Shown here one piece after another: positions 1-7,881 of a DNA stretch of 64,000 nt. The translations under genes and the position numbers were made by a program. Numbering within the stretch: the first letter of the stretch is position 1; every line of letters begins with the position of its first letter. The notes beneath the pieces were generated by a model. The model saw only the letters and a list, made by a program, of their open reading frames with translations. It was not told where the DNA came from and ran no database searches. The stretch is from Pseudomonas trivialis (GTDB taxonomy: Bacteria; Pseudomonadota; Gammaproteobacteria; Pseudomonadales; Pseudomonadaceae): positions 62,001-126,000 of the forward strand of contig NZ_JYLK01000011.1 of NCBI RefSeq assembly GCF_001439805.1. Reading direction: 5' to 3'.

Positions 1-825
1 CCCGTTCCACACATAAAGCACCCTAGCCAGGATGTGAGTGTCATCCACGCGGATCTCTTCGATGTCGTGATGCTTGTTGTCCGAGATCATCTTGAAGCGG
101 TCTTTGCCTTTCTTCTGCAGGCGCTTCACGTACAGCATGTCGTCGTGCGAGAAGAGATAGATTCCGTCGCCGGTGAACTCCCGGATCGTGATATCCACGA
201 GCAGCGGGTCGCGATCTTTGATCGTCGGCGCCATGGACTGACCCCACCCGGTGATCATCTTCAAGTGAAAGTGCTCTTTGAAGGTGAGGCCCAGATCGCG
301 CAGGTGCTTAGGGCTGACCCTGATGTCCTGGAGCATTTCAGGGTATTCGTGCGGGATCTGGCCGCCACCCATCGCGGCGCGCACATCGTAGTGCGCAATC
401 CACACTTCGTCACCGACCTGGCCTGGGCGAGAGAAGTCGACGGTAATGACGTTGCTTGTCTCGTCAGCCGCCGCAATGATCCGGTCACGAGCGGTGCCCG
501 TTAATCCTTTGACCCTCGAAAGCATCTGCTTTATCTGGTCTGCTGCGGTCTGCGCTGAAGCCTCACCTGGCTCGTCGCCCGATATCTGATCGTCGCCCAG
601 AGTCATCGACTCCCCCAGAGATATGGAATCGAACCAACCTCTGGGCAGCTTCTCGATCGCCTCAATTCTCCGCGCTACGTCGTCTCCCAAATTCTTCGCA
701 GTCTTGTCCGACAAAATCTGACTCAGGTGCGCAGGGGCCATCCCCCAGCGCTCGGCGCACGCGCCTTTCCGCTGGGTTCCTATGAGGCTGATCAGTTTCT
801 GCTTGCGAATCGCATAAATATCCAT
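1..825 (-). CDS. CI-like prophage repressor, S24 peptidase family (partial)
   Basis: The reading frame is open from an ATG at 825 leftwards through the window edge (275 codons seen), so the C-terminus is missing. The N-terminal ~60 residues look like a helix-turn-helix domain (ERWGMAPAHLSQILS). The C-terminal part has the S24/LexA signature: GWGQSM with nucleophile Ser197, and YVKRL with Lys234. An AAMGG segment near residue 151 sits where RecA-stimulated self-cleavage usually occurs. It lies divergent to a Cro-like gene across an operator region, as in lambda. Inferred role: it keeps the prophage silent and is inactivated during the SOS response. Confidence 0.93.
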   Translation of the reverse strand, partial: MDIYAIRKQKLISLIGTQRKGACAERWGMAPAHLSQILSDKTAKNLGDDVARRIEAIEKLPRGWFDSISLGESMTLGDDQISGDEPGEASAQTAADQIKQMLSRVKGLTGTARDRIIAAADETSNVITVDFSRPGQVGDEVWIAHYDVRAAMGGGQIPHEYPEMLQDIRVSPKHLRDLGLTFKEHFHLKMITGWGQSMAPTIKDRDPLLVDITIREFTGDGIYLFSHDDMLYVKRLQKKGKDRFKMISDNKHHDIEEIRVDDTHILARVLYVWNG

Positions 826-844
826 GCGGGCAAGAATGCCAGCG

Positions 845-909
845 TTTAGCTCAATGCTAAATGTGCTCAAAGCTAAATATTCCTTGCTGATATATTAGCC
901 ATAAGCTAA
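845..909. promoter_or_regulatory. Repressor/Cro operator region with TTAGC-N5-GCTAA palindromes
   Basis: Two clear dyads are visible: TTTAGC-tcaat-GCTAAA at 845-861 and TTAGC-cataa-GCTAA at 895-909. A degenerate copy at 861-877 keeps only the right half (AGCTAAA), and GCTGATATATTAGC at 886-899 is another imperfect dyad. All lie between the divergent cI and cro starts. By analogy with lambdoid immunity regions these are the operators bound by CI and Cro; binding itself is inferred. Confidence 0.75.
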
Positions 910-912
910 ATT
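884..912 (+). promoter_or_regulatory. Putative early rightward promoter (pR-like)
   Basis: TTGCTG (884-889), a 17-base spacer and TAAATT (907-912) form a plausible sigma-70 promoter about 25 bases before the cro start. The palindrome at 895-909 covers the spacer and the edge of the -10 box, so a bound repressor would block it. Confidence 0.55.
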
Positions 913-937
913 TCTCCTATGTTTAAGGAGAGATTCC

Positions 938-1174
938 ATGAATGACCATCTGCGTGACTGGCTCGCCAGCGCTTCAAACGAACGGCGCCAGTCAGTGGCT
1001 GCCGCCGCTAAGACAACGGTAGGCCACCTCTGGCAGTTAGCAGGTGGTCACCGAAAGGCCTCGGCCGATCTGGCGGAACGCCTTCAAGACGCATCTGGTG
1101 GCGAAATCACTATCGCAGGTCTCCGCCCTGATCTTCTCGACCTGGCACATAAAGTCCTGCGCGGCGCCGCCTGA
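938..1174 (+). CDS. Cro/YdaS-like transcriptional regulator
   Basis: A 78-residue protein with strong ribosome binding site AAGGAGAG. The segment VGHLWQLAGGHRKAS followed by an ITIAGLRPDL tail is typical of small Cro/C1-type or YdaS-like helix-turn-helix proteins, where the second helix-turn-helix half is followed by a conserved L-R-P-D. It is the first gene rightward of the operator region and divergent from cI. Expected role: lytic-phase repressor that turns off cI transcription. Confidence 0.85.
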   Translation: MNDHLRDWLASASNERRQSVAAAAKTTVGHLWQLAGGHRKASADLAERLQDASGGEITIAGLRPDLLDLAHKVLRGAA

Positions 1175-1256
1175 CAACCCTGTCCGCCGTTCCATTGAGC
1201 AAATGATCGCCTCTGCACCTGCGGGGCGCCACGGAAACAAATTTGAGGTTTTACGA

Positions 1257-1679
1257 ATGGAAGACTTTTTGGATGCATGCCAGGCAGCAGTGAAGGGCAA
1301 CGAGCCCAAATCCCTGGCTGCAAAGATGGGTGTTCCGCACGTGAGCCTCCTGCAGCGCGCCAACCCTGACAACGATGCTCATCGCCTGACGGTTGAGCAT
1401 CTGTTCGGGATCTTGCTGCACACCGGTGACATGCGCCCGCTTGCAGTTCTGGCCGCAGAGTTCGGCTTTGACCTGGTGGCGAAGACAGAACCCAAGCCGG
1501 AAGCACTCACCAAGTCGCTGATCAATGTCGCGAAGGAAGTGGCCGACCTGACCATCGCCGTTCATGAGGCGCTAGGCGACAACCACGTCAGCACCTTCGA
1601 GAAGAACCTGATCCGTCAAGAGATCAGCCACGTTCGCCAAAGCCTGGACGTGATGGATGCGTCGGTTAAGGCGGCCTGA
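1257..1679 (+). CDS. Phage regulatory CII family protein (CP76-like)
   Basis: A 140-residue protein starting MEDFLDACQAAV; ATG 1257 is preceded by GAGG. The pattern A-x-K-M-G-V-P-x-x-S-L-x-x-x-x-N-P near residues 23-40, followed by LTVEHLFGILLHTGD and a long helical C-terminus, matches the phage CII/CP76 regulatory family. An in-frame extension upstream to 1044 would overlap the cro gene and lacks a good ribosome site, so the shorter start is used. It is the second gene of the early operon and probably acts in the lysis-lysogeny choice. Confidence 0.8.
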   Translation: MEDFLDACQAAVKGNEPKSLAAKMGVPHVSLLQRANPDNDAHRLTVEHLFGILLHTGDMRPLAVLAAEFGFDLVAKTEPKPEALTKSLINVAKEVADLTIAVHEALGDNHVSTFEKNLIRQEISHVRQSLDVMDASVKAA

Positions 1680-1696
1680 ATTTCAAACACAAAAAA

Positions 1697-1720
1697 GCCA
1701 CCGGACGAGGGTGGCTTTTT
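1697..1720 (+). terminator. Intrinsic terminator after the CII-like gene
   Basis: Stem GCCACC (1697-1702) pairs with GGTGGC (1710-1715), preceded by A6 and followed by T5. It would limit early transcription until an antitermination or anti-repression event. Confidence 0.8.
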
Positions 1721-1748
1721 CTACAGCGGCAAACATCTGGAGCGAATC

Positions 1749-2573
1749 ATGCACCAACACACAGAATCGATCAATACCCCCAACAATCTCGCGCCACGAT
1801 TTTCGCAATCGGAAAACGTGGCGCGCGGTGTTTCCATGTCCAGCCTTGAGCTGGTGGACTTTATCAACTCCAAACGCGAGAAGGGTCAGCCTACCCTGAC
1901 GCACAAGAACCTGATCGCCAAAGTGCCGCGTGTTCTTGGCGCCGATCAATCGGCTAAATTTTCAGCCGATTACCTTGATGCCCGTAGCCGCGTACAAAAG
2001 TGCTTTGTGTTCCCTAAGCGTGAAGCCTGCCTGATCGCCATGTCGTACAGCTACGAGCTTCAGGCGTTGGTGTTCGATCGCATGACGGCGCTTGAGGATC
2101 GTGAGCGAGCCCGCGCACTGCCGAGCAACCCCAAGATCATCGGCGAACTCGCCGTTCTGGAATGCTTCGACCGCCTGCTGAAGCCTGCGAACTCCAGCAA
2201 GATGATGATGCTGGCCAAGATCGCCGCCAACAACGGCCTGGACGCCAAGTTTCTTCCAGGCTATGCAGTGGACGCCGCCCCTGACGCCGCTGGCGGCTCT
2301 TCGATGCCTACCAAGGCAATCACCGCCCTGATCAAAGATCACGCCATCGCCAGCACAGGCCGCGCCTTCAACCTTGCATTGGAGGTTCACGGCTTCCTCA
2401 AGGTCCTCCAGCGCAAAAACTCCAAGCAGGAAATGGTGGATTTCTGGTCCGTGACCGAGAAGGGCCTGGCCTACGGAAAAAACCTCACCAGCCCTCAATG
2501 CCCCCGCGAGACGCAGCCTCACTGGTACGTGGATCGCTTCCTTGAATTGGCCGCAAAGGTCGGGAAGGCCTGA
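1749..2573 (+). CDS. Rha/antirepressor-like phage regulatory protein
   Basis: A 274-residue protein; ATG 1749 is preceded by GGAG, with an alternative ATG at 1836 (MSSLELVDFIN). Residues 30-120 (SSLELVDFIN ... PKREACLIAMSYSYELQALVFDRM) resemble the N-terminal domain of Rha/antirepressor-type phage proteins. The C-terminal part (HGFLKVLQRKNSK ... RETQPHWYVDRFLEL) resembles antirepressor C-terminal domains. It is downstream of the early terminator and just before the replication gene. Role inferred: DNA-binding regulator of lytic development or antirepressor. Confidence 0.72.
   Translation: MHQHTESINTPNNLAPRFSQSENVARGVSMSSLELVDFINSKREKGQPTLTHKNLIAKVPRVLGADQSAKFSADYLDARSRVQKCFVFPKREACLIAMSYSYELQALVFDRMTALEDRERARALPSNPKIIGELAVLECFDRLLKPANSSKMMMLAKIAANNGLDAKFLPGYAVDAAPDAAGGSSMPTKAITALIKDHAIASTGRAFNLALEVHGFLKVLQRKNSKQEMVDFWSVTEKGLAYGKNLTSPQCPRETQPHWYVDRFLELAAKVGKA
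1790..1825. repeat. Long inverted repeat GCGCCACG...CGTGGCGC (copy 1)
   Basis: GCGCCACG (1791-1798) pairs with CGTGGCGC (1817-1824). Inner TTTTC/GAAAA and an outer C/G extend the arms with one bulged A. It lies inside the 5' part of the antirepressor-like gene. A very similar hairpin is found at 9924-9957 before acb2. Confidence 0.7.
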
Positions 2574-2574
2574 C

Positions 2575-3555
2575 ATGCAATACACCCTTACGATTAATCA
2601 GGTGAAGGCGCTGGAATGGGGGCTGAATTCTCAGCAAGCCCTGCTGTTCGCTTTCGTCTACGGCTGCCCGAGCTGGACCAAGCCAATCAAGACTGATAAC
2701 GGGATCTTCTTCGCGCTGAGCAAGGCCAAGATCGTCGAGGAGCTACCGCTGCTCACTGATAAGCCAGACACCGCTTACCGAATGCTGAAAGCCCTTGAAG
2801 AAGCTGGTTTGATTGAGCTTTCCAGCACGTCAAACATCACGCTCTTTCGCCTTACCGAGAAGGCCGTCGAGTGGAACCAAAAGCTGGATGGGTCGGAAAA
2901 ATATCCGACCCCGCCAAAAAACAAAGGTCGGAAAAATATCCGATCTACCTCGGATAAATCTCCGAGCGAGGTCGGAAAAAAATCCGTGCAAGGGTCGGAT
3001 AAATATCCGACAAATCAGGATACCAATCATCAGGATACCAATCAGGGTACCAATCACAGCTTGCCGGAAGGCTCGGACAAGCCGAACCAATCCGGCGTAT
3101 TAGTGCTGGTGGTTGATCAACCCGATGCGCCCCGCGTCGAAATCCCCGCCGACATGCCAGGACCAAAAGACCAGACCTGTAAAACGTTCAAGGCCTGGGC
3201 GAACTACGCAATGGCCTACCGCAAGCGGTACCAGTGCTGGCCGGTATGGAACGCAGCGGCAGGCGGAATGCTCGGCAAGCTGGTGGAAAGCCTTGGTATC
3301 GACGTCGCTCACAGCGTTGCTGCGTACTACCTCACGGTCAATGACGCCCGAATCGTCAACGACTGCCACAGCCTGAAAAACCTGATCGGCAAGGCTGATG
3401 CGTACCACACCATGTGGCTCACCGGCCGCCAGATGAATTCCCGTACCGCCCGCCAGATCGAAGATACCCAAGCCAACTTCAACGCAGGCCAAGAGGCCAG
3501 TCGCAGCATTCTGGACGGGGGTGAGAGCAATGCTTTCCTACGCCGAAACCGCTGA
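2575..3555 (+). CDS. Phage replication initiator (lambda O-like)
   Basis: A 326-residue protein; ATG 2575 follows the previous stop by one base. The N-terminal ~90 residues look like a winged helix (KAKIVEELPLLTDKPDTAYRMLKALEEAGLIEL). A low-complexity middle (residues ~105-170) is encoded by repeated DNA, and the C-terminal domain has FKAWANYAMAYRKRYQCWPVWNAAA. Position after the early regulators and the iteron array inside the gene match lambda O, which binds an origin within its own coding sequence. No helicase motif is seen, so it would need a loader, possibly the next gene. Confidence 0.8.
   Translation: MQYTLTINQVKALEWGLNSQQALLFAFVYGCPSWTKPIKTDNGIFFALSKAKIVEELPLLTDKPDTAYRMLKALEEAGLIELSSTSNITLFRLTEKAVEWNQKLDGSEKYPTPPKNKGRKNIRSTSDKSPSEVGKKSVQGSDKYPTNQDTNHQDTNQGTNHSLPEGSDKPNQSGVLVLVVDQPDAPRVEIPADMPGPKDQTCKTFKAWANYAMAYRKRYQCWPVWNAAAGGMLGKLVESLGIDVAHSVAAYYLTVNDARIVNDCHSLKNLIGKADAYHTMWLTGRQMNSRTARQIEDTQANFNAGQEASRSILDGGESNAFLRRNR
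2891..3012. repeat. Five 20-bp palindromic iterons, probable phage origin of replication
   Basis: Five copies of GGTCGGAWAAATATCCGACC-like palindromes begin at 2891, 2926, 2948, 2970 and 2993. The last four are spaced 22-23 bp apart, about two helical turns. Copies 1 and 5 are the most perfect. They lie inside the replication initiator gene, the arrangement of lambda ori within gene O. Origin function is inferred from structure and location. Confidence 0.8.
3013..3051. repeat. Three tandem AATCAGGATACC-type direct repeats beside the iterons
   Basis: Units at 3013-3024 (AATCAGGATACC), 3025-3039 (with an extra CAT) and 3040-3051 (AATCAGGGTACC) encode NQDT/NQGT repeats. They follow the palindromic iterons directly. 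They could be a second part of the origin or a linker repeat of the protein. Confidence 0.6.
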
Positions 3556-4306
3556 ACTGAGCATGGCCATCTGTGCCACTGCTGAAACTCTTGGGCAAGT
3601 GCTGAGCGCGCCAGCCGCCAAGCTGATGGCCGAGGACCTGGCCGAACACCCGATGGACGTGATCGCTAACGCACTTTGGTCATGCCGCCGCGAGCTGACT
3701 GGGAAGCTGACCTTGGCCGCGATCCTCCAGCGCGTCCAGGCCGCTGACGGCCGTCCGGGCAAGGACGAGGCGTGGGCCATTGCCATGACCACGAACGACG
3801 AATACGAAACCGTGGTGCTGACCGATGAAATCCAGTTGGCCCTGGCCGCTGCCAAGCCTGTGCTCGATGCCGGGGACAAGATTGGGGCCCGTATGGCGTT
3901 CATCAGCGCGTACGAGCGGTTTGTCGGCCAATCCCGAGAGGATGCCAAGCCTGTGAACTGGCACGTCTCCGTAGGATTCGACGCGAGCCGTCGCATTCAA
4001 GCCGTCACCAAGGCCATTGAGCTCAAGCGCATCCCCCGAGAGAGCGGCCAGAAGTACCTCGCAGACCTGAGTGTCGCTCCTGTCACTGAGGATGGGCGCG
4101 CGATTGCTGGGCTGCTCACCGGCGCCGTCACCCAGCCAGCCCCAGTGCTGCGTGAAAAGCTGCAGCTGGTGAAGTCCTCGATGCTGGAAATGCGCAGGGC
4201 CAGCGAAGAGCGAAAGATCGAACTGCGGATTGAAGCAGCCAACGAATTGGCAGACCGCCGCGCGCTGCTGATCAAGCAGGCACAGGAATTGGAGTCACGA
4301 GCATGA
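3530..4306 (+). CDS. Phage protein downstream of the initiator, possible helicase loader
   Basis: A 258-residue protein; ATG 3530 lies 25 bases inside the end of the initiator gene and follows GGGGGTGAG (a GTG at 3521 is the alternative). Residues 35-60 (HPMDVIANALWSCRRELTGKLTLAAILQRV) and a long charged C-terminal helix are visible, with no Walker motif. Its place directly after an O-like gene suggests a lambda P-like function of loading the host helicase. That is an inference from position; I do not recognise the family. Confidence 0.6.
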   Translation: MLSYAETAELSMAICATAETLGQVLSAPAAKLMAEDLAEHPMDVIANALWSCRRELTGKLTLAAILQRVQAADGRPGKDEAWAIAMTTNDEYETVVLTDEIQLALAAAKPVLDAGDKIGARMAFISAYERFVGQSREDAKPVNWHVSVGFDASRRIQAVTKAIELKRIPRESGQKYLADLSVAPVTEDGRAIAGLLTGAVTQPAPVLREKLQLVKSSMLEMRRASEERKIELRIEAANELADRRALLIKQAQELESRA

Positions 4307-4491
4307 AGCGAGCAAACCCAGCACAGCTACGCCAATCCCTTGAGATGGCTAACACCATGGTCAAGCACGGCATTCGTTTCGTGTGCATGCCGGTGGTGGA
4401 TGAGGCGGACTTAGCCAATCTCGCCAGCCAGGCCGCCGAGCGCTTTGAGCGCATGGCATTGATCGCAGAAGCAGCGGAGAAGCGGACATGA
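4303..4491 (+). CDS. Small phage protein, DUF1382-like
   Basis: A 62-residue protein whose start overlaps the previous stop (ATGA at 4303). The sequence MKRANPAQLRQSLEMANTMVKHGIRFVCMPV resembles the short phage family DUF1382, whose function is unknown. It is part of a run of genes with 4-base overlaps from 4303 to 7874, so translation is probably coupled. Confidence 0.7.
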   Translation: MKRANPAQLRQSLEMANTMVKHGIRFVCMPVVDEADLANLASQAAERFERMALIAEAAEKRT

Positions 4492-4763
4492 ACGACAAGA
4501 TGCGTGAAGAGTTTGAAGTATGGGCCATTTCTGACGCTGCTGAGTGCGGAATGGATTTGGATTTTCGGTTTGAGGCGGTGGCCGGTTGGTACTTGGGGAG
4601 AAGCGGAAAGCATATGAATTTGGCCTGGGCGGCATGGCAGGCATCCCGAGATGCGCTGGCAATCGATCTGCCGCAGCAATCCGGCGCCAACCGCGACTGG
4701 AATCAGGCTATCCGCTACTGCCAGCAAGCCATCGAAGCCGCAGGCCTGAAGGTGAAGCCATGA
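4488..4763 (+). CDS. Hypothetical phage protein (91 aa)
   Basis: Starts at ATGA overlapping the previous gene and ends in an ATGA overlap with the next. The motif W-x-x-W-Q-A-S-R at residues 48-55 is common in short early-region phage proteins of unknown role. No signal peptide or membrane segment is seen. Confidence 0.65.
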   Translation: MNDKMREEFEVWAISDAAECGMDLDFRFEAVAGWYLGRSGKHMNLAWAAWQASRDALAIDLPQQSGANRDWNQAIRYCQQAIEAAGLKVKP

Positions 4764-5596
4764 GAACCTACAGCGAATTGAATTCGAAGGCCGATGCCGC
4801 GCTTTCGGAGCTTGCTGAATCTGGCGTGCGCTGGCCAGAAGGCGATGACTGGTTTGAGCCGGAGCTTTGCAGTGCAGAGCTGGAATTCGTCAAGGCTGCA
4901 AGCCCTCAAGTCATCAAGGCCTTGATCGCCCAGAACGAGCGGCTGCTCAAGCTCCTTGAGCGAGCCGTAGAGCAGCATGTGCCGCTGACTGATCTTGAAG
5001 GCGTGCCGGGGTGGAGCCGAGTAGTTGAGCTTGTCGAAGTTGTCACCGATCGCGACCACCTCAAGGCTGAACTTGAAATTCAGAAAGATTACGGCAAGGA
5101 CCAGCGCTGGCAATTTGATCAGCAATCAGCTGATCTAAAAAAGGCTGATATTCAAATAGACCAGCTCAAGGCCGAGACCGAGGAACTTGGCCGCTATCTC
5201 TGCACCTGCCGGGACTGCGGAGGGGAAGGGGCGCTGCACACTGGTGACTGGCATTCCTACGGCCACATGGAACCGCCAGAGCCAGTTATGGAGAAGTGCG
5301 GGGAGTGCGACGGAACAGGCTTGATCGGGGAAATCCAGGACCTGTACCAGGTGATAACGGAGCGCGACCAACTCCGCGCCGAAGTCGCCGGCCTCAAGAC
5401 CGGCTACGAAGCCTACGAGCGGGTGAATGCTGAGCTGAAGGCTGAGAACGAGGCGCTGCGCAAGGATGCTGAAAGGTATCGCTGGCTGCGGGACAGTGAG
5501 TGTGCGGGAAGAATCGTGCGTGATATGGGTGCGAAGGTCTGTCGTCACGCTGATCAGCGTATTGACGCCGCCATGGGCAAGGGAGAGCAGTCATGA
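4760..5596 (+). CDS. Coiled-coil protein with DnaJ-type CxxCxGxG zinc motifs
   Basis: A 278-residue protein starting at the ATGA overlap (4760). Long charged helices at ~50-145 and ~200-260 look like coiled coil (RDHLKAELEIQKDYGKD, RDQLRAEVAGLK). Between them, CRDCGGEG and CGECDGTG (about residues 152-195) form two DnaJ-like zinc-knuckle halves separated by a short loop. Function unknown. Zinc binding is inferred from the paired CxxC motifs, and the coiled coils suggest an oligomer or scaffold. Confidence 0.7.
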   Translation: MRTYSELNSKADAALSELAESGVRWPEGDDWFEPELCSAELEFVKAASPQVIKALIAQNERLLKLLERAVEQHVPLTDLEGVPGWSRVVELVEVVTDRDHLKAELEIQKDYGKDQRWQFDQQSADLKKADIQIDQLKAETEELGRYLCTCRDCGGEGALHTGDWHSYGHMEPPEPVMEKCGECDGTGLIGEIQDLYQVITERDQLRAEVAGLKTGYEAYERVNAELKAENEALRKDAERYRWLRDSECAGRIVRDMGAKVCRHADQRIDAAMGKGEQS

Positions 5597-5853
5597 CTGA
5601 CTTGAATCAACTTTCGGCGTCGGCTCGATCCGCAGCAATGCGCGGTGGCACTGCTGGCTGGGGGCACGTCGGCGGCTTGGCTGAGCACATCCTGTACATG
5701 GAAGTGCGCCCAAAGCGCCGCGGCCGTCAGCCTAAGTGCCATTGCGGCTGTGGGACGCCTAAAACGCATCTCGGCAAGGCCAATGGCGTGGCCCTCACGG
5801 GCGGCTGTGAATTCTACGTCCGGCGCTGGGTTAAAGCGGGAGGTAGGCCATGA
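5593..5853 (+). CDS. Small cysteine-containing phage protein
   Basis: An 86-residue basic protein starting at the ATGA overlap. A short CHCGCGTPKTH cluster near residues 49-59 could bind a metal. It belongs to the coupled nin-like block. Function unknown. Confidence 0.65.
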   Translation: MTDLNQLSASARSAAMRGGTAGWGHVGGLAEHILYMEVRPKRRGRQPKCHCGCGTPKTHLGKANGVALTGGCEFYVRRWVKAGGRP

Positions 5854-6365
5854 CCAAATCAGCCAAGCCCCGCCCAATGCCCGTGTACCTGGTGCTGCGC
5901 CGCCTGGTCGATCCAGCCACCGGCAAGGAGGTGGCCGCGTTCGTGCCGTCCTCCGACGCGGACCGCTCGATCCTGCGGGAGCGTGATTTTCGGATCAACA
6001 CGAAGATCCGCGCCGACCTCAAGCAGCCGCGCAACCCACGGTTCAACGGTTTGGTCCATGGACTGGGCCGAGTGCTGAGCCAGAACATCGACCGGTTCTC
6101 TGGCAAGCAGTCCCACGACGCTATCAAGGCCCTGCAACTGGAGTCGGGCGTGTACTGCGACGAGGAAGCGTTCGACATCCCTGGCCTGGGCCAGCTCACC
6201 CGCAAGACACCCCGAAGCCTTTCCTACGACTCAATGGGGGAGGAGACATTCCAAGACTTCTGGCGACAGTGCTGCGCGTACCTGGTGCTGCATGACTGGC
6301 CGACGCTCACCGAAGAGCGCTTGACCGAAATGGCCGAGTTCGAAGCATTCAAGGAGGCCGCATGA
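5850..6365 (+). CDS. Nin-region protein of unknown function (171 aa)
   Basis: Overlaps both neighbours by four bases. Conserved-looking features are RADLKQPRNPRFNGLVHGLGRVLSQNID near residues 54-81 and the C-terminal DFWRQCCAYLVLHDWPTLT. It resembles phage proteins found beside NinB/NinG genes. I cannot name the family with confidence. Confidence 0.65.
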   Translation: MTKSAKPRPMPVYLVLRRLVDPATGKEVAAFVPSSDADRSILRERDFRINTKIRADLKQPRNPRFNGLVHGLGRVLSQNIDRFSGKQSHDAIKALQLESGVYCDEEAFDIPGLGQLTRKTPRSLSYDSMGEETFQDFWRQCCAYLVLHDWPTLTEERLTEMAEFEAFKEAA

Positions 6366-6694
6366 GCGAAATAAACTGGTTTGTTTGGTGGGTCGTTGGA
6401 TGCGGCCTTGTATTCAACGGATGGCTGGTTTGGAACTTGGCCAAAGTGTGTGGCCATCTGATCTACACCGCGGTCGCCGCCGCATCGTTCACTCGGTTCT
6501 GCTGGGCATGCGGGAAAGTCCACGGGTTTAAGGGCCGAAAATTCCCATCGTGGGTATATGCACCACAGGTTTGGTTCGGGTTCTTCACTGTTTCGCTTGG
6601 CGCAAGCCCCGGCTCGATCAATCACATGGGCGGTGCCGGTGTGTGGAATGGGATCGGCAACTGGACGGTGTTCCCCGCCAAGGAGGCTGTATGA
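6362..6694 (+). CDS. Hypothetical phage membrane protein
   Basis: A 110-residue protein with an N-terminal hydrophobic segment (WFVWWVVGCGLVFNGWLVW, residues 6-24) and further hydrophobic stretches (residues 34-44 and 67-80). Overlaps its neighbours by four bases within the nin-like block. No enzyme motif is visible. Confidence 0.6.
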   Translation: MSEINWFVWWVVGCGLVFNGWLVWNLAKVCGHLIYTAVAAASFTRFCWACGKVHGFKGRKFPSWVYAPQVWFGFFTVSLGASPGSINHMGGAGVWNGIGNWTVFPAKEAV

Positions 6695-7296
6695 ACATCG
6701 AACGGAAGCCGGCCAAGCCGAAGAAATGCCGCGTTGCTACGTGCAGGGCCTCATTCGTCCCTTCGCGCATGGGTCAGGCTGTGTGCAGCCCGGCGTGCGC
6801 AATCATCGACGCGCCCAGGCATGAACCGAAGGCACGCAAGGCTCTGGCCGACATCGAGCGCCAGGACATCAAGGTCCGCAAGGAGAAGCTGAAGAGCAGG
6901 GCGGATCACCTCCGCGAAACCCAGGCGGCGGTGAACGAGTACGTGCGCCTGCGTGACGCCCACCTGCCGTGCATCAGCTGCGACTCGACGCCGAACGACA
7001 GCGACCTCATGACCGGCAGCCGCTGGGACGCTGGGCACTACCGATCCGTCGGCGCCTGTCCGGAACTGCGCTTCGAACCGCTCAACATCCACCGGCAATG
7101 CGTGAAGTGCAACCGCAACCTATCTGGCAACGCCGTGGAGTACCGCATTCGCCTGGTGCTGCGCATCGGCGCCGAGAAGGTGGCCTGGCTGGAAGGCCTG
7201 CACCCGCCGTGCAAGTTCACCGTGGAAGAGATCAAGGCCATCAAGGCGACGTACCGGGCAAAGACCAGAGAACTGAAAAAGGGGCAGGTAGCATGA
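6691..7296 (+). CDS. ninG: NinG-family recombination protein
   Basis: A 201-residue protein; ATG 6691 has the strong site AAGGAGG and overlaps the previous stop. The N-terminus has a zinc-ribbon-like CRVATCRASF ... CSPAC. A long basic helix follows. The C-terminal half contains CISCDS ... WDAGHYRS ... NIHRQCVKCN, the HNH-like cluster characteristic of lambda NinG/Rap. Known role of the family: stimulates phage homologous recombination, probably by acting on Holliday or strand-exchange intermediates. Its place between replication and the late regulator matches lambda. Confidence 0.9.
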   Translation: MNIERKPAKPKKCRVATCRASFVPSRMGQAVCSPACAIIDAPRHEPKARKALADIERQDIKVRKEKLKSRADHLRETQAAVNEYVRLRDAHLPCISCDSTPNDSDLMTGSRWDAGHYRSVGACPELRFEPLNIHRQCVKCNRNLSGNAVEYRIRLVLRIGAEKVAWLEGLHPPCKFTVEEIKAIKATYRAKTRELKKGQVA

Positions 7297-7874
7297 AGAT
7301 CAACTCAGCGCGCCAAGCGTGGCATGACTGCAATTACAACCCAGCCCCCGGCCAGAACTCTGATGTCGTCCAGCTTGGCGTGGTGGTGCAGAACACCGAG
7401 CGCGGGCCAACGGCAAACCACGCGGTGCACGGGGCGTTGGCTGGGCATATCCAGTCGGCAATTTCCCGGCTGCACCCGCAGATCCGCGTATTCGGTGACT
7501 TCATGTACGCCGCCGAGCAAAGCGACGACATCCGAGAGGCGGCTGAAGAGGTTGCGTTCCTCATGGTGCAGAACAGATCGCCACGGATGACGACGGCCAA
7601 ACGCGAGAAGCTGGAATATGTGGTCAAGGGCGTCATGCGGCGGTACCGGCACATGCACCAGGGCGGGCAGTCGTCGAACGAAGACCCGCTGGCCAACGCC
7701 GAGAAATTCCGGGCATGGATGTGGCAGGTCTACGGCGTGCGCCTAGAGTCGTGCAATTGGGAGCGTGATTGGGGTGGTGTTCTGCAGCTGATCTTCGAGT
7801 GCTGCGAGGATCTGGACCGGCGCGCACTGAGTCCGGTTGCCGCCGTAATTTACGAAATGCGCGAGGCCGCATGA
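7293..7874 (+). CDS. Putative late-gene regulator (Q-position protein)
   Basis: A 193-residue protein starting at the ATGA overlap (7293). No clear zinc finger is visible; conserved-looking parts are GDFMYAAEQSDD, KREKLEYVVKGVMRRYRHM and a C-terminal ECCEDLDRRALSPVAAVIYEM. It is the last gene of the early block, right before a promoter-like sequence and the lysis/packaging genes, which is where antitermination protein Q is encoded in lambdoid phages. The role is inferred from position only. Confidence 0.65.
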   Translation: MKINSARQAWHDCNYNPAPGQNSDVVQLGVVVQNTERGPTANHAVHGALAGHIQSAISRLHPQIRVFGDFMYAAEQSDDIREAAEEVAFLMVQNRSPRMTTAKREKLEYVVKGVMRRYRHMHQGGQSSNEDPLANAEKFRAWMWQVYGVRLESCNWERDWGGVLQLIFECCEDLDRRALSPVAAVIYEMREAA

Positions 7875-7881
7875 GGGCCTA

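Noticed and set aside
2891..3051. CRISPR-like regular repeats
   Set aside because: Units are palindromic, spacers are only 2-15 bases and the array lies in frame in a replication gene, so origin iterons explain them better.
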